A stretch of DNA of 64,000 bases from Limnobacter alexandrii (GTDB lineage: Bacteria; Pseudomonadota; Gammaproteobacteria; Burkholderiales; Burkholderiaceae_B): assembly GCF_005871185.1 (NCBI RefSeq), contig NZ_SWKN01000014.1, positions 1 to 64,000 of the forward strand. Reading direction: 5' to 3'. A program made the translations under genes and the position numbers. The notes beneath the pieces are model-generated. The model made no database searches. It saw nothing but the letters and a program-made list of their open reading frames with translations, and was not told where the DNA came from. Shown here piece after piece: positions 18,347-27,702 of this stretch (position 1 is the first letter of the stretch; each line of letters starts with the position of its first letter).

Positions 18347-19113
18347 ATACCCTGCACTCCTCCACAAGCAGGTTCAGTGCACTTGCTGTGTTGCTCACAT
18401 TGCTTGTGCTGGCCTTGCCAGAAGCGCAAGCCCAACAGGTACTGCCCGGCGTTACCGCCAGCCCAGGTGCCAACGGCACCACCAACTACAGCGTGCCCAT
18501 TCAAACACTGCTGTTTTTCACCTTCCTCAGCTTCCTGCCTGCGTTGCTGTTGATGATGACGGGCTTCACCCGCATCGTAATTGTCATGTCCCTGTTGCGC
18601 ATGGCCTTGGGCACACAAAACTCGCCGCCCAACCAGGTCATCATCGGGCTCAGCATGTTCCTCACTTTTTTCATCATGGCACCCGTGTTTGATCGCGTGT
18701 ATGAAAACGCCTACCTGCCGTTTTCCAACAATGAAATCGAGTTTCAGGAAATGACTGAGCGGGCCAGTGTGCCCATGAAAGACTTCATGCTCAAGCAAAC
18801 CCGAGAACCCGATCTGGCACTGTTCATGCGCTTGGGCAAAGTGGAAAATGTGGAGAATCCGGAAGACGTGCCTTTGCGCGTTTTGATTCCTGCCTTTGTC
18901 ACCAGCGAACTGAAAACCGCCTTCCAGATCGGTTTCATGATTTTTCTGCCATTTTTGGTGATTGACCTGATCGTTGCCAGTGTGCTGATGTCCATGGGCA
19001 TGATGATGCTTTCGCCCATGTTGATCTCACTGCCCTTCAAGATCATGCTGTTTGTGCTGGTCGATGGATGGACACTGCTGGTGGGCTCGCTGGTCGCCAG
19101 CTTCGAGACTTGA
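18343..19113 (+). CDS. fliP: Flagellar biosynthetic protein FliP
   Basis: This 256-residue export-gate membrane protein has a cleavable signal peptide (about 1-30, ending PEAQAQ) and the FliP signatures FTRIVIVMSLLRMALGT and PFLVIDLIVASVLMSMGMMM. It has four transmembrane helices. FliP forms the pentameric core of the export channel with FliQ and FliR. It is coupled to fliO. A short ACTGAA-rich repeat fills the 35 bases before fliQ. Confidence 0.98.
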   Translation: MNTLHSSTSRFSALAVLLTLLVLALPEAQAQQVLPGVTASPGANGTTNYSVPIQTLLFFTFLSFLPALLLMMTGFTRIVIVMSLLRMALGTQNSPPNQVIIGLSMFLTFFIMAPVFDRVYENAYLPFSNNEIEFQEMTERASVPMKDFMLKQTREPDLALFMRLGKVENVENPEDVPLRVLIPAFVTSELKTAFQIGFMIFLPFLVIDLIVASVLMSMGMMMLSPMLISLPFKIMLFVLVDGWTLLVGSLVASFET

Positions 19114-19148
19114 ACTGAACTGAATTAAACTGAATTGAGCGTACGAAC

Positions 19149-19418
19149 ATGAACAGCCAAACCGTATTGAATTTGGGCCAGTCTGCACTGGAAGTGATGC
19201 TGATGGTGTCAGGCCCCTTGCTGGTGGTGGCCCTGGTGGTGGGTTTGCTGGTCAGTATTTTGCAGGCTGCCACGCAAATCAATGAAATGACCTTGTCGTT
19301 CATTCCGAAAATTCTGGGTATTTTTGCAACGCTCTTGCTGCTTGGCCCCTGGATGCTGGCCACCCTGGTGGATTACACGCAGCGTTTGATCATGAGCATA
19401 CCCACCGTGATCGGCTAG
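19149..19418 (+). CDS. fliQ: Flagellar biosynthetic protein FliQ
   Basis: This 89-residue export-gate subunit has two transmembrane helices and the family pattern of a VGLLVSILQAATQINEMTLS segment followed by IPKILGIFATLLLLGPWML. The length is exactly typical. fliR starts two bases after its stop. Confidence 0.97.
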   Translation: MNSQTVLNLGQSALEVMLMVSGPLLVVALVVGLLVSILQAATQINEMTLSFIPKILGIFATLLLLGPWMLATLVDYTQRLIMSIPTVIG

Positions 19419-19420
19419 GC

Positions 19421-20185
19421 ATGGTCCCCATCAACGGCGAACAACTTGAAATCTGGATCGCCAGTTTTTTGTGGCCCTTCATTCGCATTCTGGCCATGCT
19501 GGCCACCGCACCTGTGTTCGACAACCGCACTGTGCAGCGCCGCACCCGTGTGGGGCTGGCTGCACTGATTGCCATCGTGATGATGCCCCTGTTACCCGCT
19601 CCACCCGTATTGAGTTCAGCGCAGGCCATTCCGGTTTTGATCCAGCAAATATTGATTGGTGTGGCCATGGGTTTTTCCATGCGCCTGGTGTTTGCGGCAT
19701 TCGAAATGGCGGGCGATTTGCTGGGCCTGCAAATGGGTTTGGCCTTTGCCCAATTCATTGACCCGGCCCGTGGAACACAAACCCCGCTCATCGGCAGTTT
19801 TCTGGGTGTGCTGGCCAGCCTGGTTTTTTTGGTGATTGATGGTCACCTGTTGGTGATCGCAGCAGTGGTTCAAAGCTTCGAATTGATCCCGATCAGCGCC
19901 AATTTATCGGTGGTCAACACGCAAAACATTGCCATGGCGGGCAGCATCATGTTCATGCTTGCACTGCAAATTGCCCTGCCTGTGTTGGCAGCGGTGTTGA
20001 TCAGCAACATTGTCATGGGTATTCTGGCGCGCGCCGCACCGCAGTTGAACGTGATGTCCATTGGCTTTTCGATCACGATTGGCGTAGGCCTTTGGATACT
20101 GTGGGTCAGCTTGCCCTATTTCATTGCTGGAATCGACAGTGCAATTGGTCGCCTCTTGAGCATTTCTGTATTGAACCCGGCTTGA
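19421..20185 (+). CDS. fliR: Flagellar biosynthetic protein FliR
   Basis: This 254-residue export-gate subunit has about six transmembrane helices. Family features include the NRTVQRRTRVGLAALIAI segment and GDLLGLQMGLAFAQFIDPARG, followed by NVMSIGFSITIGVGL. It is the last gene of the fliLMNOPQR run. Its stop codon abuts the stop codon of the convergent response-regulator gene, leaving no room for a separate terminator. Confidence 0.97.
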   Translation: MVPINGEQLEIWIASFLWPFIRILAMLATAPVFDNRTVQRRTRVGLAALIAIVMMPLLPAPPVLSSAQAIPVLIQQILIGVAMGFSMRLVFAAFEMAGDLLGLQMGLAFAQFIDPARGTQTPLIGSFLGVLASLVFLVIDGHLLVIAAVVQSFELIPISANLSVVNTQNIAMAGSIMFMLALQIALPVLAAVLISNIVMGILARAAPQLNVMSIGFSITIGVGLWILWVSLPYFIAGIDSAIGRLLSISVLNPA

Positions 20186-20638
20186 TCACTCCAGAAAAAA
20201 GTCAGTGTCTATCGTGCAGTCTTTGCCCGGCAAAGGGCCTTTCTGATGCCCCAAATCGCGCGACAAATGATAACGGATCACTTCCATCAACTGTTCCACC
20301 TCGAAAGGTTTGATCAAATAGTCGTTGGCGCCCAATGAAAAAGCCTGTTGCAGGTCACTGGCGTCACTTCGCGCGCTCAGCAGCACAAAGGGAAGCACCT
20401 TGAATTGAGCATCCCCACGCACAGCCCGAAGCAAATCAAACCCGTCCATATTGGGCATCATCAAATCGCTGACAATCATTCTGGGCAAAGCCACATCCTG
20501 TTCGCGGCACTCCTGAAGCAATCTGAGCGCCTCTCGTCCATCATGCGCCTCCACCACGTCCAGCCCACTGAGTTGCAGTAACTGTGAGAGGTTACTGAGA
20601 ATGGTCAAGTCATCCTCTACGATCATGACACGCGGCAT
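20186..20638 (-). CDS. Single-domain response regulator
   Basis: This 150-residue CheY-like receiver has no output domain. Acidic pocket residues (MIVEDD), phospho-acceptor D58 (SDLMMPNMDG) and the lysine in YLIKPF are all intact. GGAGG lies four bases before the ATG, and the gene overlaps the end of the sensor-kinase gene by 16 bases. The pair is therefore co-translated. A short acidic tail (DTDFFLE) follows the receiver. The downstream target cannot be read from the sequence. Confidence 0.93.
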   Translation of the reverse strand: MPRVMIVEDDLTILSNLSQLLQLSGLDVVEAHDGREALRLLQECREQDVALPRMIVSDLMMPNMDGFDLLRAVRGDAQFKVLPFVLLSARSDASDLQQAFSLGANDYLIKPFEVEQLMEVIRYHLSRDLGHQKGPLPGKDCTIDTDFFLE

Positions 20639-22674
20639 GCTTCCTCCTTCAACGACGGCAAATCAACACACAACCAGTGACGATTACGCCGGTTTTTAAT
20701 CATAAGGCGCCCATTGATTAACCTTATCACCCGTTTGGTGAGCAAAAGGGTGAAAGGCAGGTACTCCCCCTTGAATGGCACCACGGTCTCCTCGTCGTGT
20801 GTCGGCTCCAACTGCCCGCCCTTGACCATCCAGACAGGCCACTCCAACAGCTCAATGCACAAATTCAAAGAATATTCATTGGGCATTTTGATGGTCAGCT
20901 TGCCTGCATGGGACTCTTTGCTTTCAGCAAACGACAACATTTGCCGCATGGTTTGTGTAAACACATACTCGTCAGAAAAAAAACTGAATTTTTCAAGACT
21001 GGAGTGCAATTCATATTCCAGCCAATGTTGCCCATGCCTGCGCCTTTGCTCAAAGGAGGAAAAATGGCAAAAAACTTTCTTGATGTCGAGCTGGGTAATG
21101 TTGAGATGATTGCGTGTGAAATTGGCCCCCATGAACATCAGTGTTTCATCCACCAAGGCACGCAGTGAACGCAAGGCCCCGCCAATTTGATCAATGTAAT
21201 GCAAGGCCGACTCAATATTCACAGACTCTTTCTGCAAAGAGCTTTCCAAGAGTGCTTTGGCCGATCCAATCACGGTCATGGGTGTTCGAATTTCATGCGA
21301 CAGATACGACACAAATTGGGACTTTCTGGACGACAAAAGCGACTCTTCATTCAACTCCTCCCGAATGGAAAGTTCCAGGTCCATTTCCTCAGTTCGGTCA
21401 TGGATAATACCCACAGCCTTGCTGGGCAAGCCGTAGGCGTTTCTGACGGCCACCAGGTGTATTTCAAGTTTCAACAAAGAACCATACGCTGTTGCATAAC
21501 GCACCTGAACCGAGGTGCTGGGCATATTGGCTGTGAGGCAAGCCTGCAGGGCTGCGTCAAGCCCCTTGATGTCTTCACCCACAATACCCGCACGCCAAAT
21601 ATTGGCAGACAACGGCCCTTGGGCCATCTCATCCAGCCCGAACAGTCGGCGCCAGGTTGAACTGAATGCCACCGTTTCCTGTTCAATGTCCCATTCAAAC
21701 ACACCGTCTTCAAGTGTTGCTACCGCAGCCACCAGGCTGTCAACGGACATTTCCCGGTCCTGTTGAACAGCCTCAATTGATTTCTCCAGTTGCTCATTGC
21801 GGCTGCGCTCCTGCTCCAGTTTTTGCGAGGTGGTTTCAACCTCGGCCAAAGCATCCCGCTTCAAGTCTCGCAGTTTCTGGTTGTCGTCCTGGAGCACCTG
21901 AACAAATCGGTCAAGTAACACATACACATAGCACAGCAACACCGAAATCATCACCAAGGCAAAAAAGCTGATGAATATCTCGAACCCTGCCCAACCTGTC
22001 CAAAGCCCGTACCATGCTACGGGCCCATCCGTGCTGTCCACGTGCACAAAACCGATCAGGCTCAGTGCAATCATTTGATTCAAGCCCACAATGCCAAAAA
22101 TGTACACCATCCGGTTTCGCAAAGGCTTTGATCTTCCTACCGAGGTTTCATGCGCAAAACGACTCAACAAGCCCATGCAAACAAACAGAAACATGTACAT
22201 CACAATCAGGCCTGCCCATCGAACCTCCATTACCTCTTGGTTGTTTGGAATAAAAATAAAGGCCATATGAATGACGAACTGGATCAGAATTCCAAGCGAA
22301 GTAAACAGCAGCATGAACAACTTGGCCCGGCCCTTGGCAGCCTGTACAAGATAATCCACATACAAAAACACGGTGATACACACCAGAAAAGTAAGCAGGG
22401 TACCGGAAATACTGAATAAGGATTCTTTTGCCGAAGGAAGGGTCAAGCCCACAAACGCCGAAGCAAAAAACATGGAAATAACGTAAAGGGTGATCAGAAC
22501 CCCACGACGCACCAGATAGTGGCGATTGGCAATGAATGGCGGGTTTTTGATTCTGACTTCAACAGCCACTGTCATGGCCAAGAGCGAGGCGAAAAAACCA
22601 AAAGCCAACCCGGATAGATGAGCCTCTGAAATTGCCGCTGCTGCGAATGCAAAATCCTCCACTAGCCAATTCAT
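20623..22674 (-). CDS. Membrane sensor histidine kinase with degenerate ATP-binding domain
   Basis: This 683-residue protein has about eight transmembrane helices (20-255), a coiled coil (about 258-310) and a PAS-like domain (about 311-435). The dimerisation helix carries an intact H-box with H460 (SYLSHEIRTPM). The region expected to be the HATPase domain (about 555-672) lacks the landmarks. The N-box asparagines are replaced (FTQTMRQMLSFAES). No DxGxG motif is visible near 605-620, and the GxGLGL box reads YLPFTLLL. It may be phosphorylated in trans or act without kinase activity. It is upstream of, and overlaps, the response-regulator gene. Confidence 0.85.
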   Translation of the reverse strand: MNWLVEDFAFAAAAISEAHLSGLAFGFFASLLAMTVAVEVRIKNPPFIANRHYLVRRGVLITLYVISMFFASAFVGLTLPSAKESLFSISGTLLTFLVCITVFLYVDYLVQAAKGRAKLFMLLFTSLGILIQFVIHMAFIFIPNNQEVMEVRWAGLIVMYMFLFVCMGLLSRFAHETSVGRSKPLRNRMVYIFGIVGLNQMIALSLIGFVHVDSTDGPVAWYGLWTGWAGFEIFISFFALVMISVLLCYVYVLLDRFVQVLQDDNQKLRDLKRDALAEVETTSQKLEQERSRNEQLEKSIEAVQQDREMSVDSLVAAVATLEDGVFEWDIEQETVAFSSTWRRLFGLDEMAQGPLSANIWRAGIVGEDIKGLDAALQACLTANMPSTSVQVRYATAYGSLLKLEIHLVAVRNAYGLPSKAVGIIHDRTEEMDLELSIREELNEESLLSSRKSQFVSYLSHEIRTPMTVIGSAKALLESSLQKESVNIESALHYIDQIGGALRSLRALVDETLMFMGANFTRNHLNITQLDIKKVFCHFSSFEQRRRHGQHWLEYELHSSLEKFSFFSDEYVFTQTMRQMLSFAESKESHAGKLTIKMPNEYSLNLCIELLEWPVWMVKGGQLEPTHDEETVVPFKGEYLPFTLLLTKRVIRLINGRLMIKNRRNRHWLCVDLPSLKEEACRVS

Positions 22675-22816
22675 GAATTTGCTCGCCCCAGGTGTGTTTG
22701 TCTTCAGCTTGGTGCTGATATTAATGTAGTGAATCTATCTTTGCCGCGCCACAACGCAAGACATTTACATAATCTAACAACATGGGGTGACCCACCTATC
22801 CCCCCAATCGGGTTAG

Positions 22817-24226
22817 CTAAGGGTTAAACCGGCTGCGGATACTACTTACTGCAAAAATTGCACCCAAAACAAAGGCGGTGAACATGCCCACTGCCCCCTC
22901 GTAAACCGTATTCGGAAAGCCATAAAACTTCCAGACCACTGTTACAAACACACCAGTACTCGACATGCAAAGCATTGCGAGGGAATTCAGCTTGGCGCCC
23001 AGCACTTGCCAAATCAGAATCGGGACAAACGCAGCACCCAGAGTACCCCAGGCCCAAACCACCAGCGAGAACACGCTTTGCTCGCTCCACAAGCCGATGC
23101 CCAAGGCAAACAAGGTGGTTAAACCGGTGGCTGCTTTCAACAGCCACCGATTCTCGGAAGGCCGGGAGGGCAAATCCTGGGTCAGTGCAGAAGAACACGA
23201 CAGCACCAGCGAATCGGCGGTGGACATGGTGGCGGCAAAAATACCTGCCAACATCAGCCCAGCCAACCACGCTGGCAATAAATCGCGCGCCATGTTGGGC
23301 AGGGCCATTTCAGGATCGAAGCTGGCACTTTCACCAAAATACAAACGACTGAGTAAACCCACTGCGGTCGCAAAGCAGTAAAACAACAGGTAATAGCTGT
23401 AATACCAAAGGCGCACCTGGTTCATCTGCCGGGTGTTTTGCAGGGCCAGAAAGCGGCTGACAATGTGCGGCTGCCCCAACGCTGCTGCACCCGCAAACAT
23501 CCAGCCCACAACGAAAGCCACAGGGCCAGCCCAACCGGAAATGTCCAGGCCGGTGGGTTGTGGGCTCATGAAACCATCAATGGCATTGGCCTGCTGAAGC
23601 ACCGCTTGCAAACCACCCAGATGGCTCACCGCGGCAATCAGCAACACCACCATGGATGCAACCATCAACAGCGATTGCATGGCATCAGTCCAAATGGATG
23701 CACGCATGCCGCCGGCGATGCTGTAGGCAATCACCACCACAGCCACCATGCCCATGCCAATCGCCATGGGAATATCGAGCATGCCTTCCAGTGCTTTGCC
23801 ACCCGCTGAAATTTGTGCGGCTGCATAGGTGCTTAGAAAGGCTACGCTGACCAGCGCAGCCAGTATTTGCCAACTTCGGCTTCGCGTGCCGCCCCAGCGG
23901 GCCAACAAACTGATGATGCCATTGGCATGCACGCGCTCTGCTTCATCGCGCATGCGCTCATGGGCAATTTTTGAAGCAATCAAGTCGCCCGCAATCCAGC
24001 CCACCATCAACCAAACCGACTGAATACCCACTGCGTAGGTGTAGCCAATCAGGCCGATGAACATGTAACCAGAGTTGTTGGTGGCCACAGCAGACAAACC
24101 CACCAGCCACGGTGGCACACTGCGACTGGCCACAAAATAATCAGCCGCACTGGCCTTGGCCTGCCGGGCCGAACTTAAACCGACCAGCAGCACAAGGCCC
24201 AGGCAAATGAAAAAGCTTGCGGCCAA
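22817..24226 (-). CDS. Sodium:solute symporter (SSS family) in the ectoine operon
   Basis: This 469-residue protein has about 13 transmembrane helices. Family features include an N-terminal ADYFVASRSVPPWLVGLSAVAT and, in the middle, the MLAGIFAATMSTADSLVLSCSSALTQDL segment typical of the sodium-binding site. The start is a TTG two bases after the ectD stop codon, so it is the distal gene of the ectABCD operon. Uptake of an osmolyte or its precursor (ectoine, proline or betaine) is inferred from this position. Substrate cannot be read from the sequence. Confidence 0.88.
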   Translation of the reverse strand: MAASFFICLGLVLLVGLSSARQAKASAADYFVASRSVPPWLVGLSAVATNNSGYMFIGLIGYTYAVGIQSVWLMVGWIAGDLIASKIAHERMRDEAERVHANGIISLLARWGGTRSRSWQILAALVSVAFLSTYAAAQISAGGKALEGMLDIPMAIGMGMVAVVVIAYSIAGGMRASIWTDAMQSLLMVASMVVLLIAAVSHLGGLQAVLQQANAIDGFMSPQPTGLDISGWAGPVAFVVGWMFAGAAALGQPHIVSRFLALQNTRQMNQVRLWYYSYYLLFYCFATAVGLLSRLYFGESASFDPEMALPNMARDLLPAWLAGLMLAGIFAATMSTADSLVLSCSSALTQDLPSRPSENRWLLKAATGLTTLFALGIGLWSEQSVFSLVVWAWGTLGAAFVPILIWQVLGAKLNSLAMLCMSSTGVFVTVVWKFYGFPNTVYEGAVGMFTAFVLGAIFAVSSIRSRFNP

Positions 24227-24227
24227 A

Positions 24228-25142
24228 TTAAGCGGGCACCTGCAGGGTCAGGGGCTCTATGGTTCGAGCAGCCAAAAATTCTGGCCGCGGTGCATCAGCG
24301 GCATACGGCGAATTCAGCGCATTGCTCACTGCGTTGTACACATAGAACAGGTTGGCACGCAAATGGTCACTGGTGTTTTTGCCTGCGCCATGCATCACAT
24401 TGCAATCAAACAGCAACACCGAGCCTGCGGGTGCAACCACTTCCTGCACGCCACCATTTTCCTCGAGCAAATCGAGAAACAATGCGGGCGGCTTGCCCAC
24501 GGCCTGCTTTTTGAAGGCTTCACGATAGCCATCGGTGTCTGGTGTTTCTCCGGGACAAGCCACAAAGGTTTTGTGGCTGCGCGGCATGAACTTCAGTGAA
24601 CCATCCGCTGAAATTTCATCCGTCAGCAGCACTGTGGCGCTAATGGCGCGCATACCAGGCATTCCATCCTCGGCGTGCCAGGTTTCAAAATCACTGTGCC
24701 ATTCAAAACCACTGCCATACTGCGGACTTTTGAAATTCAGTCGCGATTGGTGAATGTAGACGGAGTCATTGAGCAGAAACTGCACCACTTCCAGCATGCG
24801 CGGGTTGCTGGCCGTTTCTTTCAACAAACCTTCCATGCCATGCACACCAAACAGAGTGCGCAACTGATCGCTGTCGGCTTCCTTGATCAACTGACCCGCA
24901 TGGGTTTGTGCGCAATTTTTGCTTACACGCTCGGCAGCGGCACGCAACTCATCCAGCTCATGCGCTGAAAACACATCGGTCAATACAAGGTAACCATCAC
25001 GTTCAAACTGTGTCACCTGTTCCTGGGTCAACGGTGAGTCTTCGGTCCACTCGCTGTGTACTACTGGCTCGGCGCGTCGAATCAAAGCACCTTCAGATTT
25101 GTCACGTGTGGGATATGGATCTCTTACGGCTGAAACAATCAT
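24228..25142 (-). CDS. ectD: Ectoine hydroxylase EctD
   Basis: This 304-residue non-haem iron(II), 2-oxoglutarate-dependent dioxygenase converts ectoine to 5-hydroxyectoine. Iron ligands are visible in the EctD signature FEWHSDFETWHAEDGMP (the H-x-D pair) and the distal histidine in CNVMHGAG. Arginine in HLRANLFYVYN fits co-substrate binding. It starts 21 bases after ectC. The terminal position, followed only by the symporter gene, suggests hydroxyectoine is made under the same control as ectoine. Confidence 0.97.
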   Translation of the reverse strand: MIVSAVRDPYPTRDKSEGALIRRAEPVVHSEWTEDSPLTQEQVTQFERDGYLVLTDVFSAHELDELRAAAERVSKNCAQTHAGQLIKEADSDQLRTLFGVHGMEGLLKETASNPRMLEVVQFLLNDSVYIHQSRLNFKSPQYGSGFEWHSDFETWHAEDGMPGMRAISATVLLTDEISADGSLKFMPRSHKTFVACPGETPDTDGYREAFKKQAVGKPPALFLDLLEENGGVQEVVAPAGSVLLFDCNVMHGAGKNTSDHLRANLFYVYNAVSNALNSPYAADAPRPEFLAARTIEPLTLQVPA

Positions 25143-25163
25143 TGTGTTTTGCCTCCTTTTTAT

Positions 25164-25553
25164 TTATTCGGCCAGCGCAGGGTATGCGCCGGTTTCATCG
25201 TGTACCTCCGCACCGGTCACGGGCGGGTTGAACACGCAGGCCATGATCATCGGCTCATCGAACGCACGCAAAATATGCGGGTCATGCAAGTTCAAGGCAT
25301 ACATGGTGCCCGCCTCAATCGGGTACACCTTGCCGTCAATCTTGCTTTCAATTTCACCCTTGCCACTGACGCAGTACACACTCTCCAAATGGTTCTTGTA
25401 GTGCATGTGCAATTCCGCCTTGGCGTGAATGGTCGTGATGTGAAAGGAAAAGCCCATTTTGTCGTCTCGCAACAGCATGCGAACACTGTCCCAACCTTTC
25501 GAATGAATGTGCTTTTCCGTGCCTTGTACATCGCTTAGTTTTCGAACAATCAT
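25164..25553 (-). CDS. ectC: L-ectoine synthase EctC
   Basis: This 129-residue cupin closes the ring of N-gamma-acetyl-diaminobutyrate to ectoine. Family features are the [16 protein letters not shown] start, [20 protein letters not shown] metal/cupin motif, and [20 protein letters not shown]. The length is typical. Its ATG overlaps the ectB stop by four bases (ATGA). Confidence 0.98.
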   Translation of the reverse strand: MIVRKLSDVQGTEKHIHSKGWDSVRMLLRDDKMGFSFHITTIHAKAELHMHYKNHLESVYCVSGKGEIESKIDGKVYPIEAGTMYALNLHDPHILRAFDEPMIMACVFNPPVTGAEVHDETGAYPALAE

Positions 25554-26884
25554 GCTTTCACCTTTTTGCTGTTGGCTTCCTTCTCAACTTTGGCGCTAAC
25601 CACTGCCACGGCTTTTTCCAGAATGGTCAAACCTTTCTTCAGGTCTTCCATTTCAATGTTCAAGGCAGCAAACACTTTCACCACCTGGCCATCATTGCCA
25701 CAGGTTTCAATAATCATGTGGTGCTTGAAACACTCCGCCACGACCTCATCAGCCAATGCGCCGTTTTGCATTTCAATGCCCTGCATCATGCCGCGACCTT
25801 TCACCTGCACGGTGACGTTGTCATTGGCCTTCAAAATGCGATTCAGGCTTTGATTCACCACTTCAGCGCGTTGAGCAATGCCGCGCTCAAATGCCGGGTT
25901 GGCCCAATACTTTTCAAGCGCAGCTGCGGCAGTAATGAACGCATGGTTGTTGCCGCGGAATGTGCCGTTGTGCTCGCCCGGTTTCCAGAAATCAAGGTCG
26001 GGGCGAATCAGCGTAACCGCCATGGGCAAGCCCATGCCTGACAGTGACTTTGAAAGGCAGATCAGGTCGGGCTCAATGCCCGCTTCCTCAAAACTGAAGA
26101 ACGAACCTGCACGACCAACACCGGCCTGAATTTCATCAAGAATCAACATGGCGCCCGCCTTGCGGGTTACCTTGGCCAGGTTCTTCAACCACTTCATTGA
26201 GGCCGGGTTCAAACCACCCTCACCTTGCACACCTTCCACAATCACAGCCGCCGGTGCGTCCTGACCACTCGACTTGTCGTTCAGCATCTTCTCCAGATAC
26301 TCAGTGGTGTCCACACCCTCGCCCATGTAACCGTCATAAGGGTAACGGTCTACACCGCACAAGGTAGAGGCTGATGGTGTGCGGTGATGCGTATTTGCCG
26401 TACAGGCCAGCGCGCCTTGGGTTACGCCATGAAAGCCATTGGTGAAGGCAATAATCTGCTTGCGCCCGGTAATTTTGCGCGCCAGCTTGATGGCCGCCTC
26501 AACCGAGTTGGTGCCAGTGGGACCAGTGAACTGAATGCGGTACTGCATGCCACGCGGCTTCAAAATATGGCGGTTGAATGCATCAATGAACTTGGCCTTG
26601 GCAGCGCTGTGCATGTCCAGGCTGTGGCCGATGCCGTCATCTGCGATGTAGTCAAGCAATGCCGATTTCATCTCTGGATCGTTGTGCCCGTAGTTCAACG
26701 AGCCTGCCCCAGACAGGAAATCGAGATAATCCTGACCATTCATGTCGGTCATGTAGCTGCCCTTGGCCCGCACAAACAGGGTTGGAAAGCTGCGACAGTA
26801 GCTGCGCGCCTCCGACTCGTTTTTCTGGAATGTGCGAATTTTGCTCAGGGTTTGAAAGTCGATTGACTTGCTTGAGTCACTCAT
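25550..26884 (-). CDS. ectB: Diaminobutyrate--2-oxoglutarate transaminase EctB
   Basis: This 444-residue PLP-dependent class III aminotransferase makes L-2,4-diaminobutyrate from aspartate semialdehyde and glutamate. Visible landmarks are [23 protein letters not shown], the cofactor-binding [20 protein letters not shown], and the Schiff-base lysine in [14 protein letters not shown]. The C-terminal tail of about 15 residues is lysine-rich. It is translationally coupled to ectA and ectC through ATGA overlaps. Confidence 0.98.
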   Translation of the reverse strand: MSDSSKSIDFQTLSKIRTFQKNESEARSYCRSFPTLFVRAKGSYMTDMNGQDYLDFLSGAGSLNYGHNDPEMKSALLDYIADDGIGHSLDMHSAAKAKFIDAFNRHILKPRGMQYRIQFTGPTGTNSVEAAIKLARKITGRKQIIAFTNGFHGVTQGALACTANTHHRTPSASTLCGVDRYPYDGYMGEGVDTTEYLEKMLNDKSSGQDAPAAVIVEGVQGEGGLNPASMKWLKNLAKVTRKAGAMLILDEIQAGVGRAGSFFSFEEAGIEPDLICLSKSLSGMGLPMAVTLIRPDLDFWKPGEHNGTFRGNNHAFITAAAALEKYWANPAFERGIAQRAEVVNQSLNRILKANDNVTVQVKGRGMMQGIEMQNGALADEVVAECFKHHMIIETCGNDGQVVKVFAALNIEMEDLKKGLTILEKAVAVVSAKVEKEANSKKVKA

Positions 26885-27408
26885 TGTTGTACTCCTTGAG
26901 TTTGTAGGAATGTCGCCAGAGGCGTAGTTGGCAAAGCAATTTCCACCAGCACTTCGGTGTTGTGTCGCCCGCCAAAATGAGACTGTTCTTCGAACCAGTC
27001 TTGTGAAGACAAATCACTGCCCCAATCGCGAGCCAATGATTTGAAAAGGCCCCAAGACGCCGCATTGTCGGGCGTAATGGATGTGTGAATTTTGCTGATC
27101 CCGTTTTGTTGCGCCAGCACCCAATTGATCAGGCGCTTGCCCAGACCAAGTCCGCGGGCTTTTTCACCCACGGCCACTTGCCATACGAAAAAAGTGTCTG
27201 TCTGTTTCGGAGGAATGTAGCCAGAAACCCAAGCCACCACCTCGCCGTGCAGGGTCGCAACCACGCAGGTGGGCGCAAAATGACTGCACTGAAGCAAATA
27301 CAGATAATGAGAATTCAGGTCGAGAGGCTTGCAAGCGTCCACAAGATCAAAAACGGCGGTACCGTCTTCGAGCACGGGATGTCGCAAAACGACATCAGTG
27401 TTTGACAT
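26881..27408 (-). CDS. ectA: L-2,4-diaminobutyrate acetyltransferase EctA
   Basis: This 175-residue GNAT-fold enzyme acetylates the gamma-amino group of diaminobutyrate. The acetyl-CoA binding segment is VAVGEKARGLGLGKRLINWVL, followed by ITPDNAASWGLFKSLA, both typical of EctA. It is the first gene of the operon. The Shine-Dalgarno signal is poor. A perfect palindrome lies 33 bases upstream, between it and the divergent MarR-type gene. Confidence 0.97.
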   Translation of the reverse strand: MSNTDVVLRHPVLEDGTAVFDLVDACKPLDLNSHYLYLLQCSHFAPTCVVATLHGEVVAWVSGYIPPKQTDTFFVWQVAVGEKARGLGLGKRLINWVLAQQNGISKIHTSITPDNAASWGLFKSLARDWGSDLSSQDWFEEQSHFGGRHNTEVLVEIALPTTPLATFLQTQGVQQ

Positions 27409-27440
27409 TTGGATGAGATGGCTCTGTTATTGGCAGACCC

Positions 27441-27457
27441 ATTTGTTATTAACAAAT
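27441..27457. promoter_or_regulatory. Palindromic candidate operator of the ectoine operon
   Basis: ATTTGTTA-T-TAACAAAT is a perfect 8-1-8 inverted repeat in the divergent ectA-marR gap, 33 bases before the ectA ATG. MarR proteins bind palindromes of this size, and EctR of methylotrophs binds a pseudo-palindrome of 8-bp half sites at its ect promoter. A second 10-bp inverted repeat pair (27454-27463 with 27540-27549) and GTTTAT-TTT-ATAAAC (27542-27556) lie in the same AT-rich gap, which spans 27409-27702 and holds no gene. Confidence 0.55.
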
Positions 27458-27702
27458 AAACTACTTCTCATCCTTTCGTAAAAGCTCCTTGAATTGAATC
27501 AACAATTTAAAGAGTTTTTATGAAAGAACAATTCAATAATAGTTTATTTTATAAACGATTGCAAATCGTCCTGTACAAACCCCGAACAACCCCGCAACTG
27601 TTAAATTTGGTGGGATTGCTCTAAGCGCTGGAATTTTCAACTCACCAGCCCTGTTAATCACTACAATTCATCAAAATGAATTAAATCACCGGGTTAGCGC
27701 GC

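Noticed and set aside
19113-19145. Short ACTGAA-rich repeat between fliP and fliQ
   Set aside because: It is only a few imperfect copies and could be simple drift.
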